From GCA-003244245 sp049673305 (GTDB lineage Bacteria; Actinomycetota; Actinomycetes; Mycobacteriales; Pseudonocardiaceae): a DNA stretch of 15,337 bases. A program made the translations under genes and the position numbers. This document shows positions 7,526 through 14,834 of the stretch, in pieces. The DNA lies in contig JBATXM010000080.1 in the NCBI GenBank assembly GCA_049673305.1, positions 1-15,337 of the forward strand. The letters are read 5' to 3'. Each line of letters starts with the position of its first letter. Positions within the stretch are counted from its first letter, which is position 1. Under the pieces are notes generated by a model, which saw only the letters and a list, made by a program, of their open reading frames with translations, ran no database searches and was not told the DNA's origin.

Positions 7526-8929
7526 TTACACTGCCACCCACCCCCGGGTACGTTCCACGAAGTCTTGCACTGCCGGGACTTTCGCGTGTGGCTTCATGTG
7601 GCGATAGAGGTCGCGGAGACGACCGACGCCGCGGGTTGAGTCCAGGGTCTCGGACAAATCGAGTGCTGCGGTGCCGTGTCTGGCAGCGGCGTCGAGGTCG
7701 CGCTGCGGGCCCGGATGAGCGAGGGCCTCGGCGAGACGGATCAAGTAGTTCCTCCGGTCGCGGATGAATGACTCCTCGAACAGGGCGATACCGTCTTCGA
7801 GCATGGTGACCGCCTGATCAGCTTTCTCCAATTGCAGCAGACAGCGGCCAGCACCAGCCGTAACCTCAGCCGGCCCGACCCAGTACAGGTACGGGGGTTC
7901 GTCGTCTCGATTGAGGCGTTCGACGTGAGTGCGAGTCTTCGAAATCGCCGCCGCGCAGCCTGAGGAATCCCCCAAGCTCGCCAAGGCGTATGCCTGCCTG
8001 CTGTAGAGCGCTGTCAACAGTCCCGCAGTCCCCCGACCCCGCACGCCGACTACCGCAGTATCGACGAGAGTGACGGCCTCCCCGGGGCACCCCCCGCGCG
8101 CAGCTTGATAGGCCATCGACCCGAGGATGTGGGCGCCTAGGAGCCGGTCGTCAGCGCTGTGCGCCGCGCGGAGAGCGGCGACGTAGTAGCGCTGCGCCAG
8201 CCCCGGCTGCCCGGAGTCATAAGCGGCCCAACCCGCGAGCTGCCCGAGCTCGGCGAGCGCGACGTGGAGTGTGCGGCCGGCGGGCTCGCCGTAGGACGCG
8301 TGGTTGAGCAATTCGGTGATCACCCCGAACTCCTGCTCGGCCAGCGAGAGCACCGTGCCACCCCCGGCCACATCGTCCATCGCGCGCAGCTCAGGGACCA
8401 GCGCCAGCAACCGGTCGGCCAGCCCGGGTGACACTCGACGCCCGGACAACCCTGACACCAGCGGCCCCGGCTCGTGGACCAGCCACTGATGCGCCGGAGC
8501 GGTCAGAGCCATGCCGGTCAGGAACCCGAACCCCCGGCGCTTCACCGGACGATCACCGCCTCTCAGCACGACTGCCACCTCAACGGTACCGCGATGGCTC
8601 CACGGGGGTGCGAGCACTGGATCATGCTCGGGATCGAGAGGCAGCTCCTCAGCCGCATCCGAACCGAGCAGCTCGCCGTTCCCGCGTGGCTCCGAGCTAC
8701 GTGACCGTCCGTCGTGGACCGGCTGTCCTTCGGCGAGCATGGTGTCCAGCTCCTCGACCGAGACACCCAGGGCGTCGGCGAGCTTGGGCCGGCACCACGG
8801 CTGGAGAAAGGTCTCGCCCCGTTCCCAGCGCCCCACCGTGGTGGGTTCCACGCCCACCAGCCGGGCCAGCGTTTCCTGGCTGTGCCCGACAATCTCCCGA
8901 CGCTGCGCCAGAGCACGGCGCTTACCCAT
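7526..8929 (-). CDS. XRE-family transcriptional regulator with TPR-like C-terminal region
   Basis: A 467-residue DNA-binding regulator. The HTH is at about residues 8-62 (RREIVGHSQETLARLVGVEPTT, then VGRWERGE). A variable, acidic linker (about 70-135) follows. From about 200 to the end are TPR-like helical pairs, including LAELGQLAGWAAYDSGQPGLAQRYYVAALRAAH and LGAHILGSMAYQAARGG, typical of Streptomyces-type regulators of this group. I chose ATG 8929, which begins the HTH domain directly; the frame is open upstream to 9085 but that part has no domain. It is intact. It is divergent from the 74-aa protein gene across a 325-bp intergenic stretch, suggesting control of that gene and perhaps of the downstream reductase. 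No ligand can be named. Confidence 0.9.
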   Translation of the reverse strand: MGKRRALAQRREIVGHSQETLARLVGVEPTTVGRWERGETFLQPWCRPKLADALGVSVEELDTMLAEGQPVHDGRSRSSEPRGNGELLGSDAAEELPLDPEHDPVLAPPWSHRGTVEVAVVLRGGDRPVKRRGFGFLTGMALTAPAHQWLVHEPGPLVSGLSGRRVSPGLADRLLALVPELRAMDDVAGGGTVLSLAEQEFGVITELLNHASYGEPAGRTLHVALAELGQLAGWAAYDSGQPGLAQRYYVAALRAAHSADDRLLGAHILGSMAYQAARGGCPGEAVTLVDTAVVGVRGRGTAGLLTALYSRQAYALASLGDSSGCAAAISKTRTHVERLNRDDEPPYLYWVGPAEVTAGAGRCLLQLEKADQAVTMLEDGIALFEESFIRDRRNYLIRLAEALAHPGPQRDLDAAARHGTAALDLSETLDSTRGVGRLRDLYRHMKPHAKVPAVQDFVERTRGWVAV

Positions 8930-9254
8930 CACAGTCCCCAGCCCCCCGGTAACGGATGATCCAGTACGTGATCCGCACACTAGCTCAGCAGCGTGCTGAC
9001 CACGCCGAACCGGCAGGGGGATGACACGGGGATGTGGTGAACCTGTGCTGTCAGCGCCTCGGCCAGCCAGATTGACTGTCTGCATGGCCCCAGGGTCGGG
9101 TTGAGCACAAAGCTGGTGCGTCCCTCATTCGGGGACGACTCCCTCGCTCTCACCAGTTCGACATCCCCGACCCTGGGTGCCACCCACCATGCCCACTCGA
9201 CCACAGCGATCAAGACCGAAATGCGTTTTTCCCGCACCAAGGAAAGGAATCATC
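8930..9254. promoter_or_regulatory. Divergent promoter stretch between XRE regulator and 74-aa protein gene
   Basis: This interval must hold promoters for both flanking genes. Its clearest structure is a pair of perfect 12-bp inverted arms, CCCAGGGTCGGG (9089-9100) and CCCGACCCTGGG (9166-9177), 65 bp apart. A TTGAGC (9101-9106) with TCATTC (9125-9130, 18-bp spacing) is a weak promoter candidate for the plus strand. A good ribosome binding site (AAGGAA) precedes the ATG at 9255. Confidence 0.5.
9089..9177. repeat. 12-bp inverted repeat with 65-bp spacer
   Basis: The arms at 9089-9100 and 9166-9177 are exact reverse complements and lie between divergent regulator and partner genes. They could be paired operator sites that loop DNA, or stem arms in the 5' leader of the 74-aa gene transcript. 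The repeat is certain; the function is inferred. Confidence 0.6.
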
Positions 9255-9479
9255 ATGGAATTGTACAATCATGCCAACCGTCCAAGTACTGGTCGCCGTA
9301 AGGCGATCCCCGCGACGTGTGCGCTGCACCGGGGTCCGATCGGTTTCGCCAACCTCATGGTGAGCCTGCAGGGCAGGTCGGTTGCGTTTGACCCTCATGT
9401 CACGGGCGAATGCGTGATCACTCTTGAGGAGTGGAGCGCCAAGGCGCTGCGGGACATCTTGACCGAGTGGCTTGGGTGA
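9255..9479 (+). CDS. Small conserved-looking protein divergent from XRE regulator
   Basis: A 74-residue protein, no named family. The N-terminus is basic (GRRKA, 13-17). The C-terminal part, VSLQGRSVAFDPHVTGECV (36-54) then ITLEEWSAKALRDILTEWLG (55-74), predicts two beta strands and an amphipathic helix. I recall similar small actinobacterial proteins next to XRE genes, but cannot name them. AAGGAA five bases before the ATG supports this start. In actinomycetes, XRE regulators often have small partners such as DUF397 (WhiJ/BldB-type) proteins; this one lacks DUF397 motifs and may be an analogous partner. It lies 184 bases before the reductase gene and could share its transcript. Confidence 0.75.
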   Translation: MELYNHANRPSTGRRKAIPATCALHRGPIGFANLMVSLQGRSVAFDPHVTGECVITLEEWSAKALRDILTEWLG

Positions 9480-9494
9480 GCGGGGGCGGGATAG

Positions 9495-9659
9495 CGGCGG
9501 GCACACCCGATCGCCCACTCGGATCCTGGCCACCCCCGCCCCGACCTCGATGACCTCGCCCGCCAGCTCGGAAGACCTGGTGAGGCTTCACTCCCGCAGG
9601 CCAGTGCATTACTCGGCGAGCGTGCCACTCTGGCGGGGGAGCCAGACGTGGAGAGGTGA
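9495..9659 (+). pseudogene. Possible gene remnant, 3' end only
   Basis: A frame of 54 codons with strongly GC-biased third positions runs from just after a TAG (9492-9494) to TGA (9657-9659), but has no usable start codon near its beginning. The product includes DLDDLARQLGRPGEASLPQA and ALLGERATLAGEPDVER, helical and coding-like. It ends 4 nt before the reductase ATG, as an upstream operon gene would. It is in the same frame as the 74-aa protein, separated from it by two stops. It is probably a C-terminal scrap of an unidentified gene, or chance. Confidence 0.25.
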
Positions 9660-9663
9660 ACGC

Positions 9664-10635
9664 ATGAGAGCCGTCGTCTACGACCGCACTGGGCCAGCCC
9701 GCGACGTGTTGCGGGTGGTCGACGTCGAATGTCCCCAGCCGGGGCCGGGTGAGGTGCGGGTGCGGGTCGCCGTGTCGGGGGTCAACCCGACCGACGTCAA
9801 GACCCGCAGCGGCGCGGTGCCTCGCCCGATCGACGGCTTCCAGATCCCGCATCAAGATGGAGTCGGCACGATCGACGCCATCGGCCACGGGGTCGAGCAG
9901 GGCCGCCTGGGGGAGCGGGTGTGGGTGTGGTTCGCCGCAGCCGGTCGACGCTGGGGCACCGCAGCCGAGTGGACCGTTGTCCCAGAACACCAGGCCGTGC
10001 CGTTGCCGGCAACGGTCTCACCTGAGCTGGACGCCAGCCTCGGCGTCCCGGCGATGACGGCGTGCCACTGCCTGTTCGCCGACGGTCCGCTGCATGGCGG
10101 CACCGTCCTGGTCGCGGGTGGCACGGGCGCGGTCGGGCACTTCGCGATCGAGCTGGCCCGCTGGGCCAGAGCCCGGGTGGTGAGCACGGTCAGCGGCCCG
10201 GAGCAGGCCACGCTCGCCACCCGGGCCGGCGCCCAGCAGGTGGTCAACTACAAGGACCCGGACGCGATCGCCCAGATCAGGTCCTTTGCGGCCCAGATCG
10301 ATCGGGTGATCGAGGTGAATCTGGGCGCGAACCTCCCGCTGGATCTGGCGCTCGCCGGTCCGGGTACCACGGTGGTCTCCTACGCCTCCCCTGGCGAGGA
10401 TCCAATCTTGCCGGTGCGCGCGTGCATGACGGCGAACCTCACGCTGCGGTTCGTGCTGCTCTACAGCGTGCCGGCGCAGGCGCTGCAATCGGCCGTCGGC
10501 ACGATCACCTCCGCGCTCATGGACGGTGCGCTGAGCGAGCTTCCGGTGCACCGCTTCGCCCTGGACGACATCGTGGCGGCGCACGAGGCGGTGGAGTCCG
10601 GCGTGAGAGGCAAGGTGCTCATCGACATCGGCTGA
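9664..10635 (+). CDS. NAD(P)H:quinone reductase-like MDR oxidoreductase
   Basis: A 323-residue medium-chain dehydrogenase/reductase of the quinone reductase (zeta-crystallin-like) type. The N-terminal GroES-like domain has VAVSGVNPTDVKTRSG (35-50) and IPHQDGVGTIDAIGHGV (61-77). The Rossmann fold carries the nucleotide-binding turn VLVAGGTGAVGHFAIELAR (148-166, AxxGxxG). The C-terminus ALDDIVAAHEAVESGVRGKVLIDIG (299-323) is typical of the family. Structural-zinc cysteines are absent, as expected for the zinc-independent quinone reductase branch. It would transfer hydride from NAD(P)H to a quinone or reactive enone; the substrate is unknown. GGAGAGG before the ATG at 9664 fixes the start, although the frame is open further upstream. 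It may share a transcript with the 74-aa gene. Confidence 0.92.
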   Translation: MRAVVYDRTGPARDVLRVVDVECPQPGPGEVRVRVAVSGVNPTDVKTRSGAVPRPIDGFQIPHQDGVGTIDAIGHGVEQGRLGERVWVWFAAAGRRWGTAAEWTVVPEHQAVPLPATVSPELDASLGVPAMTACHCLFADGPLHGGTVLVAGGTGAVGHFAIELARWARARVVSTVSGPEQATLATRAGAQQVVNYKDPDAIAQIRSFAAQIDRVIEVNLGANLPLDLALAGPGTTVVSYASPGEDPILPVRACMTANLTLRFVLLYSVPAQALQSAVGTITSALMDGALSELPVHRFALDDIVAAHEAVESGVRGKVLIDIG

Positions 10636-10662
10636 TGCGCCGGCAGGTGTCCCAGAGTGCCC

Positions 10663-10923
10663 TCATGGCGTGACGGCGCCCTCGGCACGCTCATGGTCGT
10701 CCAACTCGGCACGCATTGTGTGAAGGGCATCCATGCTCGTGTGAACGAGTTTTTCCAAGGCGTCTTCTGTGACGATCATCTGTAGTCCCGTGGAACGTGC
10801 TCCGCCGAATCGAAATTGTGCCTCGTCGCCTACAACGTCACAGGTAATGCCGCAGTGACCTTCAACCCTCACCCAGGAATCAACACAGATGCCGCCCACG
10901 GTGAACACCTCAGCCCCTCTCAT
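10663..10923 (-). CDS. Small protein divergent from XRE regulator
   Basis: An 86-residue protein of no recognised family. It has strand-rich sequence (VFTVGGICVDSWVRV, 6-20; CGITCDV, 24-30; AQFRFGG, 35-41), then GLQMIVTEDALEKLVHTSMD (46-65), a strand followed by a helix, and an acidic tail. Cysteines at 13, 24 and 28 are notable. The overall pattern of strands then a C-terminal helix recalls the 74-aa protein at 9255, though identity is low. ATG 10923 has a weak ribosome binding site; GTG 10908 (codon 6) follows AGGGG at good spacing and is a fair alternative. The gene is divergent from the XRE regulator at 11155 and convergent with the reductase gene 27 nt away. A partner or target role for the regulator is inferred. 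Confidence 0.65.
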   Translation of the reverse strand: MRGAEVFTVGGICVDSWVRVEGHCGITCDVVGDEAQFRFGGARSTGLQMIVTEDALEKLVHTSMDALHTMRAELDDHERAEGAVTP

Positions 10924-11154
10924 GTTCTCGATCGCGTGTCCCGCCAGCCAGCGGCGGGTGTGCCGTCGCCGCACATGACCTGAACCGTACGGTGAGGTGC
11001 CGATCTCTCCTTGTCTCCGTGGCAAGCAACCCGTTTGGCGCGTGAGGCCACCTGATTGGTGTAGTTACTGACCGTGACGAGCAGCCATGGTTTTTCGACA
11101 TCAGCTGTGGCCGCTACTGTCGACTTCGGCGGTGCCGCGATTGAAGGGGGCGAC
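10924..11154. promoter_or_regulatory. Divergent promoter stretch between 86-aa protein gene and XRE regulator
   Basis: This 231-bp interval separates two divergent genes. It includes a perfect 10-bp palindrome ACCGTACGGT (10984-10993), a plausible operator core for the adjacent XRE protein. AAGGGGG four bases before ATG 11155 is a strong ribosome binding site. I see no convincing -35/-10 pair. Confidence 0.45.
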
Positions 11155-12375
11155 ATGGCGGATGAGCAGCAGGACATCGCCCGGCGGCTCCGAGAGCTGC
11201 GAGCATGGCGGCGCAAAACGTTGAAGGTGATTGCTGAGCTGGCCGGTATCACCGAGGGCCACCTCTCGCGACTGGAGCGCGGGAAGCGCCGGTTGGACAA
11301 GCGCTCCACGATCGCCGCGTTGGCCGCTGCCCTGCAGGTCTCGCCCAGTGAGCTGATCGGTCAGCCGGTCTGCTGGGAAGACCCCGCGATGGCCGAGGCG
11401 CAAGCCACGATCCCGGCCTTGCGGTTGGCGCTCGCGGGAACCGAGCTCGGGCAATCAGGGACCGGCTCCGCACGCCCAGTGGGTGATCTGGTCACCGAGG
11501 TGGATCGTTGCGTGGCGCTGCGGACGGCGTGCGACTTCGCCGCCATGGGCGCGATGCTGCCCAGTCTGCTCGCTGATCTGTACACCACGGTCACCATCGT
11601 CCGTGGCGAGGAGCGCGCTGTGATGCTCAGGCAGCTTATCCGTGCCTTGAACAGCGCCATGACCTTGGCGCACGCCTTCGGCTACGTCGACCTCGCGTAC
11701 CTGGTCACCGAGCGCAGTGCGCAGACGGCCGCGGACCTTCGCGAGCCCGCATGGGCGGCGGTCGCCGCGTTCTCCCGCGTGCACGCCCTCTTGCCAATGG
11801 GTGCTCACGACCAAGCGTACACCTTTGCCAGCCGGGCGACCGATGCTGCCCGATCCGTCACCGGTGAGGTGAGCGCAAACCCCGCCCTCGCCAGCTACGG
11901 CGCATTGTGCACGGTTAGCGCACTGGTGGCCGCCGTCACCGGTCGCACCGACGAGTCGGACGCCCGGCTGGCCGAGGCGGCAGTTCTCGCTCAACGCACC
12001 GGTGAGACCGGGCCGGATGTGGCCTGTTTCGGGCCCACGAACGTCGCTATGTACCGGATGACGTCCGCCCTGGAGCGCGGCGACAGTGCTCTCGCCGTCG
12101 AGTTGGCCGGCTCGGTGCAGCCTGCGCACATCGCCAGTCCGGAACGCCGCGCCAAACACTGGCTCGACACCGGTCGCGCACTGGCCGCCCTACGAGGCCG
12201 GGAACACGACGCCGTCGCCGCGTTCCAGTGCAGCGAGACGCTCGCCGCGCTCCGGCTGCGTTCGAACTTCTACGCGCGCGAGTCGGTCGCTGGCTTGCTG
12301 CCGCAGGTGCGCCGCGATACCGCAGCGGGCCGCGAGCTGCACGGGATCGCCTACCGCATGGGCCTGCCCGCCTAG
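11155..12375 (+). CDS. XRE-family transcriptional regulator with TPR-like C-terminal region
   Basis: An intact 406-residue regulator. The HTH is at about residues 8-69: RRLRELRAWRRKTLKVIAEL leads in and the recognition region is ITEGHLSRLERGKRRLDKRS. Residues 100-406 are helical repeats of the TPR-like kind (MLRQLIRALNSAMTLAHAFG, LAYLVTERSAQTAADL, AAVAAFSRVHALLPMG), probably a ligand- or partner-sensing module. AAGGGGG directly before ATG 11155 decides the start; the frame is open upstream to 11074 but without domain sequence. It is divergent from the 86-aa gene and convergent with the broken XRE gene, from which 48 nt separate it. Autoregulation and control of the divergent gene are likely by analogy. 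The signal is unknown. Confidence 0.9.
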   Translation: MADEQQDIARRLRELRAWRRKTLKVIAELAGITEGHLSRLERGKRRLDKRSTIAALAAALQVSPSELIGQPVCWEDPAMAEAQATIPALRLALAGTELGQSGTGSARPVGDLVTEVDRCVALRTACDFAAMGAMLPSLLADLYTTVTIVRGEERAVMLRQLIRALNSAMTLAHAFGYVDLAYLVTERSAQTAADLREPAWAAVAAFSRVHALLPMGAHDQAYTFASRATDAARSVTGEVSANPALASYGALCTVSALVAAVTGRTDESDARLAEAAVLAQRTGETGPDVACFGPTNVAMYRMTSALERGDSALAVELAGSVQPAHIASPERRAKHWLDTGRALAALRGREHDAVAAFQCSETLAALRLRSNFYARESVAGLLPQVRRDTAAGRELHGIAYRMGLPA

Positions 12376-12423
12376 ACCCGCCCCCATGGTCAGCCCCGAT
12401 TCCCGGTACGGAAGGTGAACTGT

Positions 12424-13665
12424 TCAGGAGCTGATCTGGAGGAAGTCGGCGAGGTCTCGCAGCTCGTGTGGAATGGCGCGTGGAGTGGCCCGGAGCAATC
12501 TTCCCGTGATTGACTTGGCGTATCGCTGGTGGCGCAGCCAGTTCGGCGCGGTGGCCCGCAGCTCCAGCAAAATCGCTGTCGCCTCCTGTCGGTTGCGCTG
12601 GTCCAGCAGCGCCGCCGCGACATCGAGCCGGAACCGGTGATGGGTGTTGGTTGGTCGCACCGGTGCTGGCACCCGCGCCGCGATGCGCAGTGCCTTGTCG
12701 GGAGACCCGGTGACCACCGCCATCTCCGCGTCCCGCATGGTGACCACGGTTGGTCCGAAGGAACTCCACTCTCGGCTTCCGGGGCCGTCGCCGTCGAGGC
12801 GGACCGCCGCCGCCCACGCGCGGCGCATGGCGTCGGTCATCACGTCCTGTTGGCTGTTGCGTGCGGCTGCCGCCGCGACGCCGAGGTTGAGCCAACCCCA
12901 CGACGAGAGGTGCCGCCGATCCGCCTGACCGAAGCTCGGTTCCAGTCTCTCGGCGGCCGCCAGCGCCACCCGTATGGCGTCATCCAACCTGCCTTGGCGG
13001 ATCAACAACCATGTCTCGCCACCGACTGCCGAACCCACCAGTCCGTTGTCCCGCGCGCTGACTCCAGCTTCCAGGGCGAGACCAAGGGTGTGGTAGGCGA
13101 GATCATCCTTACGGAGCTGGGTGAGGAGCGTGGCAGCGAGCAGCTACGCCTGCGCGAGCGATGCCCATGCGGACCGTCGCTGATCCTCCGTGGATTCAGC
13201 GAGGGCACATCGTGCGTGGGTGATCAGTGTCGGGAGCGCGGCGGTCGCGGCGGCGAAATCGTCATCCCGGAACAGGCGGTCCGCGATCCGCAACGACGTG
13301 GTGAAGTCCTCACCATTGGGGCCGAACTCATCGTCCGCCAGCGACAGCAAGGCGGCACCGTCGACTCCTCGGGGTGGCTGGAGCACCCGGCGCAGCTCAT
13401 AGAGATCGTTGCGCTCATCCTCGTTGACGGGGCCAGCGAAGGTTGGTGACGGCGCGAACAGCTGCATGGTAGTCACGCCCAACGCCCCGGCGAGCTTCGC
13501 CAGGGTGTCCAAGCAGGCCGAGTCTCGTTCACCCCGCTCCAGCTTGCGAATGACCGACACGCTGACGGTGGACCGCTCCGCGAGCTCCTCTTGGGTCAAC
13601 CCCTGTCGTCGCCGCAGCTCCGCCAACCGTTCACCCAGCCGTCGCGGATCACGCTGATCAACCAC
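12424..13665 (-). pseudogene. XRE-family regulator interrupted by one TAG codon
   Basis: The full frame is 413 codons with a single in-frame TAG at codon 174 (13144-13146). The N-terminal part has a clean HTH (RLAELRRRQGLTQEELAERS, then VSVSVIRKLERGERD, about 8-70). After the TAG the same frame continues without shift as LLAATLLTQLRKDDLAYHTL and further TPR-like helices to the stop at 12424. Family members as I recall have Tyr or similar here (AQAYxLAA), so a TAC-to-TAG change is the simplest explanation. The GTG start at 13665 follows AAGGTGAG. Options are a young pseudogene, a sequencing error, readthrough of UAG, or two separate peptides (HTH alone, 173 aa; TPR part from about 13038). A 173-aa product could still bind DNA. 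Confidence 0.82.
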
Positions 13666-13728
13666 AGGTGCTCACCTTCTTCGCCGGGGGAGCCGCACCG
13701 CCAGCGTAACGCCCGCTTCACCAGTCGA

Positions 13729-13950
13729 TCAGAGGGCTCCGGCGGCGGACTCGGCTACTGTCTGGTCCTGCTTCCCGTCGCCGCCACTGACCCCGACGGC
13801 GCCGATCACAGCGTCGCCGCGCTTGAGCGGGATACCACCACCGAAGATCATGACCCGACCGTGGTTGGACGCCTGGATCCCATTCATCTTGGTGGGACTC
13901 GCTTGAGAATGCGCAACCGGAGTACCTTGATTCACCGGGCTGTCAGCACG
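13729..13950 (-). pseudogene. C-terminal fragment of a GlcG/HbpS-type (DUF336) haem-binding domain
   Basis: The minus strand encodes KMNGIQASNHGRVMIFGGG followed by IPLKRGDAVIGAVGVSGG and DGKQDQTVAESAAGAL before a TGA at 13729-13731. This is the conserved C-terminal part of GlcG/HbpS (DUF336) proteins, including the GGGxP and IGAxGVSGG motifs. Upstream in the frame the sequence loses resemblance (beyond about 13950) and no N-terminal half is found before the TMEM175 gene that starts at 14047 on the other strand. The domain normally has about 130-140 residues, so about half is missing. No start codon with a ribosome binding site is obvious. It is a gene remnant; the upper boundary is approximate. 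Confidence 0.65.
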
Positions 13951-14046
13951 AATCGGCGTGTTCTGTTTTGCCTCCCTGGGACGGCTGGCCCCGACCGGCC
14001 GCTCCTGTCCTGCGCCGTAAGTCCACTCCCTACCCTCAGGACGACG

Positions 14047-14721
14047 ATGAATTCTGATCAAGAGAAGTTGGGTAGTCAGTCCACCAGCGTCCGCGCGGAA
14101 GCGTTCAGCGACGGTGTGATCGCCATCGTCATCACGTTGCTGGTCCTTGATGTGCGCCCGCCACACGGCCAGCCCGGCCAACTGCTGTCCGGGCTGTTGC
14201 AACAATGGCCCACCTACCTGGCCTATGCAGCCTCTTACCTTTACGTGGCAGTGGTCTGGCTCAACCACAAGTCCGCGTTCGCCCGCATTCGGGTGATGAA
14301 CCGTGGCCTGCACTGGGCGAACTTCGGCGTCCTGGCGACCACCGCGCTGCTGCCCTTCCCCACGTCAGTGGTCGCCGAGGCAATCGAGAACGGCAACCGG
14401 ACCGATGCCCGGGTCGCTGTTGCGCTGTACGCGCTGATCGGTGCGCTGTTGTGCGCGAGCTGGTGGCTCTTCTTCCACTACCTGGCCCGGCACCCGGAGC
14501 TCACCGAGCACCACGTGGATGACGCGTTCTTCGGCCGTGAACGCCGCCGCGCCGAAGCCGGAGTGGTTGCCTACGCCGTGGGCGGAGTGCTCGGCGCTTT
14601 CGTCCTGCCCCCGATCGGCTTGGTGGTCTTCATTATCTTGCCGATCTACTACGGGTTCACCAGTCATGGGCTGTCTGAGGCGCCGCGAGTGATCCGCCGC
14701 ATCACACCCGGCCGTATGTGA
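14047..14721 (+). CDS. TMEM175-family (DUF1211) ion channel protein
   Basis: A 224-residue membrane protein. The family signature RAEAFSDGVIAIVITLLVLD is at residues 16-35; its FSD motif lines the pore helix in studied prokaryotic TMEM175 potassium channels. Further family pieces are the second helix (WPTYLAYAASYLYVAVVWLNHKS, 54-76) and LHWANFGVLATTALLPFPTSVV (88-109). Hydrophobic segments fit six membrane helices (about 22-36, 56-72, 90-108, 121-146, 172-188, 189-205). Length is typical. The frame is open far upstream, but ATG 14047 begins the family-like sequence and is preceded by AGGA. It likely conducts monovalent cations across the cytoplasmic membrane; selectivity cannot be read from sequence. 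It is a single gene between two gene scars. Confidence 0.92.
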   Translation: MNSDQEKLGSQSTSVRAEAFSDGVIAIVITLLVLDVRPPHGQPGQLLSGLLQQWPTYLAYAASYLYVAVVWLNHKSAFARIRVMNRGLHWANFGVLATTALLPFPTSVVAEAIENGNRTDARVAVALYALIGALLCASWWLFFHYLARHPELTEHHVDDAFFGRERRRAEAGVVAYAVGGVLGAFVLPPIGLVVFIILPIYYGFTSHGLSEAPRVIRRITPGRM

Positions 14722-14834
14722 TAACGGGGCGCCGGCCGCGCGAAGTCAAGCAGCCTCCGCTCTTTCGTGCAGTACTGGTAACCGAGTTCTGCGCGTTCAC
14801 CAAACAGTTCGTCGCCGCACTCGATGCACGTCAC
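14664..14834 (-). pseudogene. Probable truncated zinc-ribbon protein gene
   Basis: From GTG 14834 the minus strand encodes a 56-residue product beginning MTCIECGDELFGERAELGYQ followed by YCTKE. This looks like the N-terminus of a zinc-ribbon protein (CxxC, then GYxYCTK). The expected fourth cysteine soon after YCTKE is missing; instead the sequence becomes arginine-rich and runs antisense into the end of the TMEM175 gene (overlap 14664-14721). A recombination or deletion junction just after 14762 is the simplest reading. No strong ribosome binding site is seen. The family is recalled from general resemblance only. Confidence 0.35.
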
